64,000 bases of DNA from JAMHWF01 sp035911095 (lineage in GTDB: Bacteria > Pseudomonadota > Gammaproteobacteria > Burkholderiales > Burkholderiaceae_C): contig JAMHWF010000029.1 in assembly GCA_035911095.1 (NCBI GenBank), positions 1 through 64,000 of the forward strand, read 5' to 3'. Each line of letters starts with the position of its first letter. The stretch's first letter is position 1. The notes below the pieces were generated by a model. That model saw only the letters and a program-made list of their open reading frames with translations. It made no database searches and was not told where the DNA came from. This document shows positions 40,166-52,615 of the stretch, piece after piece. Position numbers and translations under genes: made by a program.

Positions 40166-40241
40166 GCGTGCAGCGGCACGCGAGCCCTGGACACTGCCTC
40201 TCCCGCGCGGCGTCATGGCAGCCGTGCCCTTGTGATGCGTC

Positions 40242-41621
40242 ATGACTGATCCGGCCCGCACGCCCCCCCTTCCGACCCAGGACGACGACCCCGCCTGGGC
40301 CGCCACGCGCGCCCAGGCCGTTGCCGCGACCCAGATCCTGGAAGACCGCGACGAGAGCGAACCCGGCGCGCAAAAGGACATCGGCCGTGACGTCGGCAAT
40401 GGCCAGCGCGAGCTTTTCATCTCCTGCGGGCCGGCCGAGGCGCTGCTGCAGCAGTTCGAGGTGCTGCAGCCGGACTTCGTCGCGATCCACGACCTGGGCT
40501 GCGCCGTCTCGCGCCGTCTGGTCGCCAGCATCGCCGCCGCCAGCCAGCGCCCGGCGCAGACGCTGACGATCCGGCGCCAGGGCTACGGCACCGCGCTGGC
40601 GAAACTCGAGTTCGTCGAATGGGCCTCGCCGGGCAGCCGCGTGATCCGCCTCTACACGACCGAGATCGAGGCCGAGCCCGCCGCGCGCCGGCAGATCGCG
40701 CAAGCGCTGCTGGCGCACAGCCGGCTCGGCGTGCTGATCGTCGGCGACCTGAAGGCGCAGGCGATCGACGCCGCGCTGGAGCCGATCCGCCAGGCGATGC
40801 AGGCGCGCGAGTGGCCTAACCGCGAGCTGCTGATGCTGCCGCTCGGCTCGAGCAGTGTGATCGCGGAGCAGGCGCACCGCCTGTCGCGCGACGGCGGCAT
40901 CGCGGTGCGCTCGACGCCACAGGTCACGCGCCAGGCCGCGGTGTGGTCGTACCTGAGCGACACCTGGAACCGCTGGCGCCAGCAGCAGGGCACGGCCGGC
41001 CTCGCGCTGCCGATGCTGCCGGCGGCGACCGCGCCGACACCGGCGCCGACGGCGTCGCGGGCTGCGGCTGGCCCGGCCGACGTGCCCTGGCGGGCCACGC
41101 CGAGCGCCCCACCCCCAGTGGCGGCGCCGACCTTGCCGGCCGCCATCGGCGCGCCGCCGGTGCTCAGCCCGCCCCCCGCGACGCCGCCCGCCCCCGCCGC
41201 GCCGCTGCGCATGCAGGCGATGCCGCCGGTTCCGCGCGGCGGCCCGCGCGTGCACAGCCTGGCCGACCAGCTGATCGACTACGTCAGCCGCCTGCTCAAG
41301 CTCAACGGGATGCGCTGCGTCTGCATCTTCGACCGCGACAGCGGTGAGCCGCAGGCACATGCCGGCGCGCTCTTCAGCGCCAGCGCGATGGCCGCGCAGG
41401 GCCATGCCTGGATGCGCGCCTGCCTGACGGTCGGCCACGGGCTGGCGATGCCGCTCGAAGGGCCGGAGGCGGCGCTGACCCTGGGCGCCCACCACCTGGT
41501 GCTGCGCCCGCTGCCGAAGCACTCGAACCTGCTGCTGCTGGCGGTGCTCGACAAGGAAATCGCGAACCTGACGCTCGCGCGCCTGCAGATCCAGCGCCTC
41601 GACGAGGACTTCTCGATCTGA
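40242..41621 (+). CDS. uncharacterised 459-aa protein with roadblock-like C-terminus (paralogue 2)
   Basis: This paralogue of the 432-aa protein has an acidic N-terminus, a core domain (about 55-245; ASQRPAQTLTIRRQGYG, SRLGVLIVGDLKAQAID, GGIAVRSTPQVTRQAAVW), a long Pro/Ala-rich linker (about 255-335) and a C-terminal alpha-beta domain ending LVLRPLPKHSNLLLLAVLDKEIANLTLARLQIQRL. The last part strongly resembles a roadblock/LC7 fold. The linker is absent from paralogue 1. There is no Walker motif, so it is not an obvious ATPase. It is convergent with clpB. Confidence 0.6.
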   Translation: MTDPARTPPLPTQDDDPAWAATRAQAVAATQILEDRDESEPGAQKDIGRDVGNGQRELFISCGPAEALLQQFEVLQPDFVAIHDLGCAVSRRLVASIAAASQRPAQTLTIRRQGYGTALAKLEFVEWASPGSRVIRLYTTEIEAEPAARRQIAQALLAHSRLGVLIVGDLKAQAIDAALEPIRQAMQAREWPNRELLMLPLGSSSVIAEQAHRLSRDGGIAVRSTPQVTRQAAVWSYLSDTWNRWRQQQGTAGLALPMLPAATAPTPAPTASRAAAGPADVPWRATPSAPPPVAAPTLPAAIGAPPVLSPPPATPPAPAAPLRMQAMPPVPRGGPRVHSLADQLIDYVSRLLKLNGMRCVCIFDRDSGEPQAHAGALFSASAMAAQGHAWMRACLTVGHGLAMPLEGPEAALTLGAHHLVLRPLPKHSNLLLLAVLDKEIANLTLARLQIQRLDEDFSI

Positions 41622-41667
41622 GCGCCCGGCCCGACCGGGCCGTGGCGCGCAGGCCGGTCCGCCAGCC

Positions 41668-44259
<2,592 letters not shown>

Positions 44260-44290
44260 GGGAGGTCCCGTTGTTCTGGCTTGCCTCCGA

Positions 44291-44319
44291 TTCTGGGGAC
44301 GGGACCCCAGCGTTTCAAG
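44291..44319 (-). promoter_or_regulatory. sigma-32 (heat-shock) promoter of clpB
   Basis: On the minus strand CTTGAAA (44319-44313) is followed after 14 bases by CCCCAGAA (44298-44291), very close to the RpoH consensus CTTGAAA-N13/14-CCCCATnT. It overlaps the stop of crcB and places the transcript start about 25 bp before the clpB ATG. Confidence 0.8.
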
Positions 44320-44713
44320 CCGAGAGCCGCATCAACCAATGGCCCAGCGCGGCGAAGCCGAGGCCACCCGCGACGTGGGCGAAGCTGTGCCAGAGCGCCC
44401 CGCTCCAATGCCCGCGCTGGAGCAGCGACAGCGACTCGGCGGAGAAGGACGAGAAGGTCGTCAGGCCGCCGAGCAGGCCGGTGATGAGGAGCAGGCGCCA
44501 CAGCTCGTCCGGCACACGGTCGAACCAGGCCACCGCCATGCCGATCAGCAGGCCGCCGACGCAGTTCACCGCCAGCGTGCCGAGCGGGAAGACGTGGCCC
44601 GGGTTGTTGAGCCAGACCGCGACGCGCCAGCGCAGGACCGAGCCGACCGCGCCGCCCAGCGCGACCGCCAGCCACTGGAGCCACGCGGTGGCGCCGGCGA
44701 CGCCCACGCTCAT
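44315..44713 (-). CDS. crcB: fluoride channel CrcB/Fluc
   Basis: The 132-aa membrane protein has four helices and the Fluc signatures: GGAVGSVLRWRVAVW, GTLAVNCVGGLLIG (pore Asn), and GLLGGLTTFSSFSAES with the Phe-box and sodium site. It exports fluoride as a dual-topology dimer. Its ATG overlaps the moaE stop as ATGA, so it is coupled to the Moco genes. I saw no fluoride riboswitch, as expected for a gene inside an operon. Confidence 0.92.
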   Translation of the reverse strand: MSVGVAGATAWLQWLAVALGGAVGSVLRWRVAVWLNNPGHVFPLGTLAVNCVGGLLIGMAVAWFDRVPDELWRLLLITGLLGGLTTFSSFSAESLSLLQRGHWSGALWHSFAHVAGGLGFAALGHWLMRLSA

Positions 44714-45321
44714 CGCGCCCCGCTGCCGCCGGCGCCATGAGCACCAGACGGGGCAGCAGTGTCGGTGTCCGCAGGGCAGGACGTGCGAGGCGCGCCCGGC
44801 GCCTCAAGGGATCCCACGGCGTTCGTCGCCTCGAGCCCCCAGCGCCGCAGCGCCTCGTCGTCGGCCACGCGCGCGTCGACCCAGCGCGCGCCGTCGGCGG
44901 TGTGCTCCTTCTTCCACAGCGGGGCCTGCGTCTTCAGGTAGTCCATCAGGAACTCGCAGGCCTGGAAGGCCTGGTGGCGGTGCGCCGACGCGACGGCCAC
45001 CAGCACGATCTGGGCGCCGGCCTCGAGCCGCCCGATGCGATGCACGACGCGTACGGCGCGGATGTCGAAGCGGCGCCCGGCCTCGTCGACCATGGCCTCG
45101 ATCGCCTGCTCGGTCATGCCCGGGTAATGCTCGAGCTCGAGGCTCTCGATCGCGGGAGCGCGGGCGGGGTCGCGGGCGGGGTCGTGGTGATGGTCGTGCT
45201 CGCGGACCGTGCCGACGAAGCTCGATACCGCCCCGACGCCGGGGTCGCCGGCACGCAGCGCCGCGACCTCGGCCGCGAGGTCGAAGTCCTCGGCCTGGAT
45301 GCGCACGCGCGGCGTCGCCAT
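44710..45321 (-). CDS. moaE: molybdopterin synthase catalytic subunit MoaE
   Basis: The 203-aa protein transfers sulfur from MoaD to precursor Z. Core motifs are AVSSFVGTVREHD, LELEHYPGMTEQAIE, VHRIGRLEAGAQIVLVAVASAHR and MDYLKTQAPLWKKE with the catalytic lysines. Compared with the usual ~150 residues it has an insertion rich in His/Asp/Ala (about 43-57) and a C-terminal tail of ~45 residues of low complexity. It starts three bases after moaD. Confidence 0.93.
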   Translation of the reverse strand: MATPRVRIQAEDFDLAAEVAALRAGDPGVGAVSSFVGTVREHDHHHDPARDPARAPAIESLELEHYPGMTEQAIEAMVDEAGRRFDIRAVRVVHRIGRLEAGAQIVLVAVASAHRHQAFQACEFLMDYLKTQAPLWKKEHTADGARWVDARVADDEALRRWGLEATNAVGSLEAPGAPRTSCPADTDTAAPSGAHGAGGSGAR

Positions 45322-45324
45322 CGC

Positions 45325-45579
45325 TCAGCCGCCGGTGACCGGTGGGAAGAAGGCCACTTCGGCGCCCTCGTGCAGCGGCCTGGACTCGTCGGCTTCGAGC
45401 ACCTGGTCGACCGCCATGCGCACCGCGCGGCCGCGTGCGAGCAGGCGCGCCGGCTCGGCGCCGGCGGCGATCAGCGTGTCGCGCAGGGCACCGAGCGTCG
45501 CCGCCTCGGCCAACTCGATCGTGCGGCCGGGGCCGAGGGCCTCGCGAATCGAGGCGAAGTAGCGCACCTGAACTCTCAT
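45325..45579 (-). CDS. moaD: molybdopterin synthase sulfur carrier MoaD
   Basis: The 84-aa ubiquitin-like protein ends in PPVTGG, the double-glycine tail that is thiocarboxylated to donate sulfur. VRYFASIREALG at the start and EVAFFPPV near the end are typical. It lies between moeA (19 bp upstream) and moaE. Confidence 0.94.
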   Translation of the reverse strand: MRVQVRYFASIREALGPGRTIELAEAATLGALRDTLIAAGAEPARLLARGRAVRMAVDQVLEADESRPLHEGAEVAFFPPVTGG

Positions 45580-45598
45580 GGCCTGCAGTGCCTCGTGT

Positions 45599-46900
45599 TC
45601 AGCCGAGCAGGTCGGCGAAGGGCAGGAAGCGCACGGTATCGCCGCGCGCGATCGCCTGGCCCGGCGGGTTGTCGACCAGGCCGTCGCCGGTGACGAGCGA
45701 GGTCAGCACGCCCGAGCCCTGGTTGCGGAACAGCTCGACCCCGCCGGCTCCGTTCAGGCGCACGCGCAGGAACTCGCGGCGGCGGTCGGGCCTGGGCCAG
45801 TCGAAGTCGGCGCGCGCCGGCAGCGCCAGCGGCGCCAGCGCGGTCGCGCCCTGCAGCCTGAGCAGCGCCGGGCGCACCGCGAGCGCGAAGGTCACGCAGG
45901 CCGACACCGGGTTGCCCGGCAGGCCGATGAACAGCGCCTCGCCGTCGCCGCCGGGGCGCCGCACGGCGCCGAACGCGAGCGGCTTGCCGGGCTTGATCGC
46001 CATCTGCCAGAGGTCGAGCCGGCCCTCGGCCTGCACGGCGGGCTTCAAGTGGTCTTCCTCGCCGACCGAGACGCCTCCGCTGGTGAGGATCAGGTCGTGC
46101 CCCGCGGCGGCCGCGCGCAGCGCCTCGCGCGTGGCCTCGAGCCGGTCGGCGACGATGCCCAGGTCGCGCACCTCGCAGCCCAGCGCCTGCAGCAGGCCGC
46201 GCATCAGGTAGCGGTTGGAGTTGTAGATCGCGCCCGGCGCCAGCGGCTCGCCGGGCATCGCGAGCTCGTCGCCGGTCGAGAACAGCGCCACCCGCGGGCG
46301 CCGCTGCACGCGTAGCGTCGCCGCCCCGACCGAGGCGGCGAGGCCGAGCGCCGGCGCGCCGAGGCGGGTGCCGGCGGCGAGCACGGTGGCCCCTTCGCGC
46401 ACGTCTTCGCCGCGCCGGCGCACGTGCTGGCCGGGCGGCGGCAGGATGTCGATGCGCACGCCGCCCTCGACCACCGTGCAGGCCTCCTGCATCACGACGG
46501 CATCGGCGCCGAAGGGCAATTGGGCGCCGGTGAAGACGCGCGCGGCGGTGCCGGGCTGCAGCGGCGTGCCGACGACGCCGGCGGCGATGCGCTGGCTGAC
46601 CGGCAACCTCGTGCCTGCGGCCGGCACGTCGGCGACGCGCAGCGCGTAGCCGTCCATCGCGCTGTTGTCGGCCGGCGGCACGTCGAGCGTCGAGCGCACG
46701 TCGACGGCCAGCACGCGGCCGAGCGCGTCGAAGGTCGAGCATTCGGCCGCCTCGGAAGCCGGCAGGGGCGTCACGCCGGCCAGCAGGCGTTGCAGCGCCT
46801 CGTCGAACGGCATCAGCGGTGGCCGCGCGGGGGCGGCGGCGTCCGGTGCCGCCTCAGGCGCCGGCGTCGAAGGGGGGCTTGTAGTCATGGCGGGCGGCAT
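45599..46900 (-). CDS. moeA: molybdopterin molybdenumtransferase MoeA
   Basis: The 433-aa protein inserts molybdate into adenylated molybdopterin. After a Pro/Ala-rich N-terminal ~28 residues it shows DVPPADNSAMDGYALR, RVFTGAQLPFGADAVVMQE, FSTGDELAMPGE, GAIYNSNRYLM, TSGGVSVGEEDHLK and LPGNPVSACVTF, all MoeA signatures. It overlaps the 3' end of mobB by about 47 bp; an internal ATG at 46888 is an alternative start. Neither has a clear ribosome-binding site, so translation is probably coupled to mobB. Confidence 0.95.
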   Translation of the reverse strand: MPPAMTTSPPSTPAPEAAPDAAAPARPPLMPFDEALQRLLAGVTPLPASEAAECSTFDALGRVLAVDVRSTLDVPPADNSAMDGYALRVADVPAAGTRLPVSQRIAAGVVGTPLQPGTAARVFTGAQLPFGADAVVMQEACTVVEGGVRIDILPPPGQHVRRRGEDVREGATVLAAGTRLGAPALGLAASVGAATLRVQRRPRVALFSTGDELAMPGEPLAPGAIYNSNRYLMRGLLQALGCEVRDLGIVADRLEATREALRAAAAGHDLILTSGGVSVGEEDHLKPAVQAEGRLDLWQMAIKPGKPLAFGAVRRPGGDGEALFIGLPGNPVSACVTFALAVRPALLRLQGATALAPLALPARADFDWPRPDRRREFLRVRLNGAGGVELFRNQGSGVLTSLVTGDGLVDNPPGQAIARGDTVRFLPFADLLG

Positions 46901-47390
46901 GCTGCAGCAGGTACTCGATGATGCGCCCAGGTTCGTGCGGCGACAGCAGCGGCAGCCGGGTCGGCACCGGCAGCTGGGCGGGCTCGGCGGTGACGACCGC
47001 GCAGACCTTCGGGTCCTGCGGATAGAGCGGCGGGCGGTCGAGCCCCGGGTGCCAGAGCTCGAGCTTCGGCAGCTCGGCGTGCTTGAAGCCTTCGATCAGC
47101 ACCCAGTCGACCTCGCTCAGCTCGGCGAGCAGCTGGTGCACCGAGAGCTCGGCCGGGTGCTCGAACTCGCGCAGCTTCGCCAGGCGCTGGTCGGAGGCGA
47201 CGACGACCTCGAAGGCGCCGGCCTGGCGATGACGCCACGAGTCCTTGCCGGGCCGGTCGATGTCGAAGCCGTGGTGGGCGTGCTTGACGGTCGACACGCG
47301 CAAGCCGGCGGCACGGAAGGCGCGGATCAGCGCCTCGGCGAGCGTCGTCTTGCCGGCGCCGGAGGCACCGCAGAGGCCGACGACCTTCAC
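46854..47390 (-). CDS. mobB: molybdopterin-guanine dinucleotide biosynthesis adaptor MobB
   Basis: The 178-aa GTP-binding protein starts with the P-loop GLCGASGAGKTTLAEALI, followed by VSTVKHAHHGFDIDRPGKDS and WVLIEGFKHAELPKLELW. It assists MobA in attaching GMP to molybdopterin. Its ATG overlaps the thrC stop by ATGA, so it is coupled to the threonine genes although functionally unrelated. mobA lies separately at 60771. Confidence 0.93.
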   Translation of the reverse strand: MKVVGLCGASGAGKTTLAEALIRAFRAAGLRVSTVKHAHHGFDIDRPGKDSWRHRQAGAFEVVVASDQRLAKLREFEHPAELSVHQLLAELSEVDWVLIEGFKHAELPKLELWHPGLDRPPLYPQDPKVCAVVTAEPAQLPVPTRLPLLSPHEPGRIIEYLLQHAARHDYKPPFDAGA

Positions 47391-48814
47391 CGACCGTCGG
47401 GGCTGCCGACCGCGTGGGCCTCGACGTAGGCCTTGATGCGACCGACATCTGCCGGCATCACCTCGAAGCGGCGCGGCCGCGATTCCAGGTCGGCCAGCGC
47501 GGCCGGGCGCGGCGGCTCGTGGCCCAGGGCCTCGACGATCGTCGCGGCGAACTTGGCCGGAAGGGCCGTCTCGAGCACGACCATCGGCACGCCCGGCTCG
47601 AGATGCTCGCGCGCCACCTTCAGGCCGTCGGCGGTGTGCGGGTCGATCGTCAGGCCGAAGCGGGCCTGCGTGTCACGGATCGTCGCGACGCGGTCCGCAT
47701 GCGTGCTGCGGCCCGAGCCGAAGCCGAAGCCGGCGACGCGCGTGAATTCGTCGGCCGCGAGCGTGAAGACGCCGTCGCGCCCCAGCTCCTGCTCGAAGCG
47801 CTGGCGCAGCGCGGCCGCGTCGCGCCCGAGCAGGTCGAAGACGAAGCGCTCGAAGTTCGAGGCCTTGGAGATGTCCATCGAGGGGCTCGAGGTCTCGTGC
47901 GTCTCGGCGCCGGTGCGCACGCGGTAGCTGCCGGTGCGGAAGAACTCGTCGAGCACGTCGTTCTCGTTCGTCGCCGCGACCAGGCGCCGGATCGGCAGGC
48001 CCATCATCCGCGCCACGTGACCGGCGCAGATGTTGCCGAAGTTGCCCGAGGGCACCGCGAAGCTCACTGGTTCGTCGTTGGCGCGCGTGGCCTGGAAGTA
48101 GCCGGCGAAGTAGTAGACGACCTGGGCCACGAGGCGCGCCCAGTTGATCGAGTTGACGGTGCCGATGCGCCAGCGGCGCTTGAACGCGAGGTCGTTCGAG
48201 ACGGCCTTGACGATGTCCTGGCAGTCGTCGAACACGCCTTCGACCGCCAGGTTGTGGATGTTCGCGTCCGGCAGGCTGAACATCTGTGCCTGCTGGAACG
48301 GGCTCATGCGCCCGTGCGGGCTGAGCATGAAGACGGCGACACCCTGCTTGCCGCGCATCGCGTACTCGGCCGCGCTGCCGGTGTCGCCCGAGGTCGCGCC
48401 GAGGATGTTCAGCGTCTCGCCGCGGCGCGCCAGTTCGTACTCGAACAGGCCGCCGAGCAACTGCATCGCCATGTCCTTGAAGGCGAGCGTCGGGCCGTTC
48501 GACAGCGCCTCGAGCGCGAGGCCGGACTCGAGCGGCTTCAGCGGCACGATCGCCGCGCTGCCGAAGACCTCGGCGCTGTAGGTGCGGCGCAGGATCGCGC
48601 GCAGGTCGTCAGGCGGGATGTCGTCGATGTAGAGCGACAGGATCTCGAAGGCCAGGTCGGCGTACGGCAGGCCGCGCCAGCGCGCGAGCGTCGCGGCGTC
48701 GACCTTCGGGTACGTGGCCGGCAGGTAGAGGCCGCCGTCGGGGGCCAGGCCCTCGAGCAGGATCTCGGAGAAGCCGCGGGGCGTCGCGTCGCCGCGCGTG
48801 CTGAGGTATTTCAT
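47387..48814 (-). CDS. thrC: threonine synthase
   Basis: The 475-aa PLP enzyme converts O-phosphohomoserine to threonine. It has the ThrC N-terminal MKYLSTRGDATPRGFSEILL, the PLP lysine in PTLAFKDMAMQLLG (about residue 112), GATSGDTGSAAEYAM and SGNFGNICAGHVARMMGLP. It lies 37 bp after hom in the order alaC-hom-thrC, a typical beta-proteobacterial threonine operon. Confidence 0.96.
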   Translation of the reverse strand: MKYLSTRGDATPRGFSEILLEGLAPDGGLYLPATYPKVDAATLARWRGLPYADLAFEILSLYIDDIPPDDLRAILRRTYSAEVFGSAAIVPLKPLESGLALEALSNGPTLAFKDMAMQLLGGLFEYELARRGETLNILGATSGDTGSAAEYAMRGKQGVAVFMLSPHGRMSPFQQAQMFSLPDANIHNLAVEGVFDDCQDIVKAVSNDLAFKRRWRIGTVNSINWARLVAQVVYYFAGYFQATRANDEPVSFAVPSGNFGNICAGHVARMMGLPIRRLVAATNENDVLDEFFRTGSYRVRTGAETHETSSPSMDISKASNFERFVFDLLGRDAAALRQRFEQELGRDGVFTLAADEFTRVAGFGFGSGRSTHADRVATIRDTQARFGLTIDPHTADGLKVAREHLEPGVPMVVLETALPAKFAATIVEALGHEPPRPAALADLESRPRRFEVMPADVGRIKAYVEAHAVGSPDGR

Positions 48815-48851
48815 CGTGGGCCTCGGGATACGCGCCCGCGCCTGCCGCGGG

Positions 48852-50212
<1,361 letters not shown>

Positions 50213-50216
<4 letters not shown>

Positions 50217-51439
50217 TGTGTGTGGCGCTTGCGGTAATGCTCAAGAAAGCGGGCGATGCGGCCGATCGCGTCCGTGAGGTCGTCCGAGTTGGGCAGGAAG
50301 ACGACGCGGAAGTGATCGGGCTGCGCCCAGTTGAAGCCGGTGCCCTGCACGATCAGCACCTTCTCCTCGGCCAGCAGTTCGTAGGCGAGGGTCTGGTCGT
50401 CGGCCACCGGGTAGAGCTTCGGGTCGAGGCGCGGGAACATGTAGAGCGCGGCCTTCGGCTTGACCACGCTGACGCCGGGAATCTGCGTCAGGAGGTCGTA
50501 GGCCAGGTCGCGCTGGCGGGCCAGGCGCCCGCCCGGCGCGACCAGGTCCTTGATGCTCTGATAGCCGCCGAGCGCGGTCTGGATCGCGAGCTGGCCCGGC
50601 GTGTTCGAGCACAGGCGCATCGAGGCCAGCATGTCGAGGCCTTCGATGTAGTCGCGCGCATGGCGGCGCTCGCCGCTGACGATCATCCAGCCCGCGCGGT
50701 AGCCGCAGGAGCGGTAGTTCTTCGACAAGCCGTTGAAGGTGACGAAGAGCACGTCGTCGGCGAGCGAGGCGATGCTGGTGTGGGTGTGGCCGTCGTAGAG
50801 CGTCTTGTCGTAGATCTCGTCGGCGAAGACGATCAGCTGGTGCTCGCGCGCCAGCTCGACGATCTGCCGCAGCAGGGGTTCCGGATACAGCGCGCCGGTC
50901 GGGTTGTTCGGGTTGATGACGACGATCGCCCGCGTGCGCGGCGTGATCTTCGCGCGCATGTCGGCGATGTCGGGCATCCAGTCGCTCTGCTCGTCGCAGA
51001 GGTAATGCACCGGGGTGCCGCCCGAGAGCGAGACCGCGGCCGTCCACAGCGGATAGTCGGGCGCCGGCACCAGCACCTCGTCGCCGTCGTCGAGCAGCGC
51101 GTTGACCGACATCACGATCAGCTCGGAGGCGCCGTTGCCGAGGTACACGTCGTTGACGGTGACGCCGCCGATCTGCTTCTCCTGCGCGTAGTGCACGACC
51201 GCCTTGCGTGGCGCGAACAGGCCCTTGCTGTCGGTGTAGCCGGCCGCGTGCGGCAGGTTGCGGATCATGTCCTGCACGATCTCGTCGGGCGGCTCGAGGC
51301 CGAACACGGCGAGGTTGCCGATGTTCAGCTTGATGATCTTGTGGCCCTCTTCCTCCATCAGCCGCGCCTTGTCGAGCACGGGTCCGCGGATGTCGTAGCA
51401 GACGTTGGCCAGCTTGCCGGACTTGACGATGGGCTTCAA
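50213..51439 (-). CDS. pyridoxal-phosphate aminotransferase, AlaC/AlaA-like
   Basis: The 408-aa class I aminotransferase shows LNIGNLAVFGLEPPDEIV, GNGASELIVMSVNALLDDGDEV, INPNNPTGALY, FADEIYDKTLYDG and the PLP lysine in FNGLSKNYRSCGYRAGWM. It resembles AlaA/YfbQ, glutamate-pyruvate aminotransferases. The start is taken as the TTG at 51439, which has GGAG six bases upstream and precedes the family's usual first residues KPIVKSGKLANV; the frame's extension to 51808 runs through the promoter and the divergent gene. Being upstream of hom-thrC fits amino-acid supply. Confidence 0.9.
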
Positions 51440-51512
51440 TGGACTCTCCTGCGCCGCGTCGACGACGCGCCGGGCGGAACCTAAAATTATCCACGATGGA
51501 CATCCAGGCCCG

Positions 51513-51896
51513 ATGAAGTTCCAACCCGACCGCCTCGAAGGTGCCAACACGATCACCCGCCAGGATCCCCGCGAGGTCTGGGTCGGTGCCGAGCGATTCA
51601 CCGGCAGCGTGCTGGTGCCCTGGCGCGGCTCGGTACGGGCATGGGCGGTCGACCGCTTCGAGGCGCTGGAGGCCGCGCACTTCGATGCGCTGCTCTCGCT
51701 CGAGCCCGAACTGGTGATCTTCGGCAGCGGGCCGCGGCTGCGCTTTGTCGCGCCGGGGTTGCAGCGATCGCTGATCGGACGCCGCATCGGCGTCGAGACG
51801 ATGGACACCGCCGCCGCCTGCCGGACCTACAACGTGCTCGCGCACGAAGGCCGTTCGGTCGTCGCGGCGCTGCTGCTCGAAGCGCCCGAGGGTTGA
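51513..51896 (+). CDS. Mth938-like (DUF498) domain protein
   Basis: The 127-aa protein matches the small Mth938/NDUFAF3-like fold: FTGSVLVPWRGSVRAW, the LEPELVIFGSGPRLRF core and GVETMDTAAACRTYNVLAHEGRSVVAALLL. The biochemical role in bacteria is unknown; eukaryotic relatives help assemble complex I. It is divergent from the aminotransferase. A six-codon frame (51496-51516) overlaps its ATG; AGG precedes the start. Confidence 0.85.
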   Translation: MKFQPDRLEGANTITRQDPREVWVGAERFTGSVLVPWRGSVRAWAVDRFEALEAAHFDALLSLEPELVIFGSGPRLRFVAPGLQRSLIGRRIGVETMDTAAACRTYNVLAHEGRSVVAALLLEAPEG

Positions 51897-51998
51897 GGCC
51901 AGGGGCAGGCGCTGCGGGGCGGGACCGGGCACTTGTTCAGACGCGGGCTTCCGCCCGACGATGGTGGGCCACAAGCTGCGCGGCCCGGCCTGCGGGTT

Positions 51999-52004
51999 TA
52001 TAAT
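51999..52004 (+). promoter_or_regulatory. TATAAT -10 element upstream of bcp
   Basis: A perfect TATAAT lies 42 bp before the bcp ATG in otherwise GC-rich DNA. The -35 region at the right distance is poor, so the promoter assignment rests on the -10 and position only. Confidence 0.45.
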
Positions 52005-52045
52005 GACGGGCTAAGCCGCGACAGGCGACATCACGCCATTGACAC

Positions 52046-52522
52046 ATGACGCCAGCCCTCAACAAGCCTCTTCCGGAATTCGAAGCGCTCGCCACGGGCG
52101 GTGTGAAGTTCACTCCTCAGGCATATCTGGGGCAGGCCGTGGTGCTGTATTTCTACCCCAAGGACAATACCCCCGGCTGCACCACCGAGGCGATGCAGTT
52201 TCGTGATCGCCACAAGGATTTCCTGAAGTCCGGCGCGGTGGTATTCGGTGTTTCACGCGACAACATGGCCTCGCACGAGAAGTTCAAGCAGAACCTCGAG
52301 TTGCCGTTCGAGTTGATCGCCGACACCGAAGAGAAGCTCTGCCACATGTTCGGCGTCGTCAAGAACAAGATCATGTACGGCAAGAAGGTTAAGGGTATCG
52401 AGCGCAGCACCTTCCTGATCGACCCGAGCGGCATCCTGGTCGCCGAGTGGCGCGGCATCAAGGTCACCGGCCACGTCGACGAGGTGCTGAAGGCCGTCAA
52501 GTCGATCCGCAAGGCCGCCTGA
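52046..52522 (+). CDS. bcp: thioredoxin-dependent peroxiredoxin, Bcp/PrxQ family
   Basis: The 158-aa protein has the peroxiredoxin active site YFYPKDNTPGCTTEAMQFRD with peroxidatic Cys near residue 45 and Arg in GVSRDNM. In E. coli Bcp a resolving Cys lies five residues after the first; here that position is methionine (TTEAM). The only other Cys is in EKLCHMFGVVK, so it may work as a 1-Cys or atypical enzyme. It detoxifies hydroperoxides using thioredoxin or another reductant. Confidence 0.9.
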   Translation: MTPALNKPLPEFEALATGGVKFTPQAYLGQAVVLYFYPKDNTPGCTTEAMQFRDRHKDFLKSGAVVFGVSRDNMASHEKFKQNLELPFELIADTEEKLCHMFGVVKNKIMYGKKVKGIERSTFLIDPSGILVAEWRGIKVTGHVDEVLKAVKSIRKAA

Positions 52523-52581
52523 TTCTCGCCGGCCTTCCCGCAAGACCTGCAGAGACCGGTGTACTTTTCACTCGCGAGGCC

Positions 52582-52609
52582 TTGGTTGTCATGAGGCGAT
52601 GGGCATAAT
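52582..52609 (+). promoter_or_regulatory. sigma-70 type promoter before the candidate sRNA
   Basis: TTGGTT (52582-52587) and CATAAT (52604-52609) are separated by 16 bases, a good match to -35/-10 sequences. A start near 52616 would give a transcript of about 60 nt to the terminator at 52646-52675. Confidence 0.5.
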
Positions 52610-52615
52610 CGTGGC

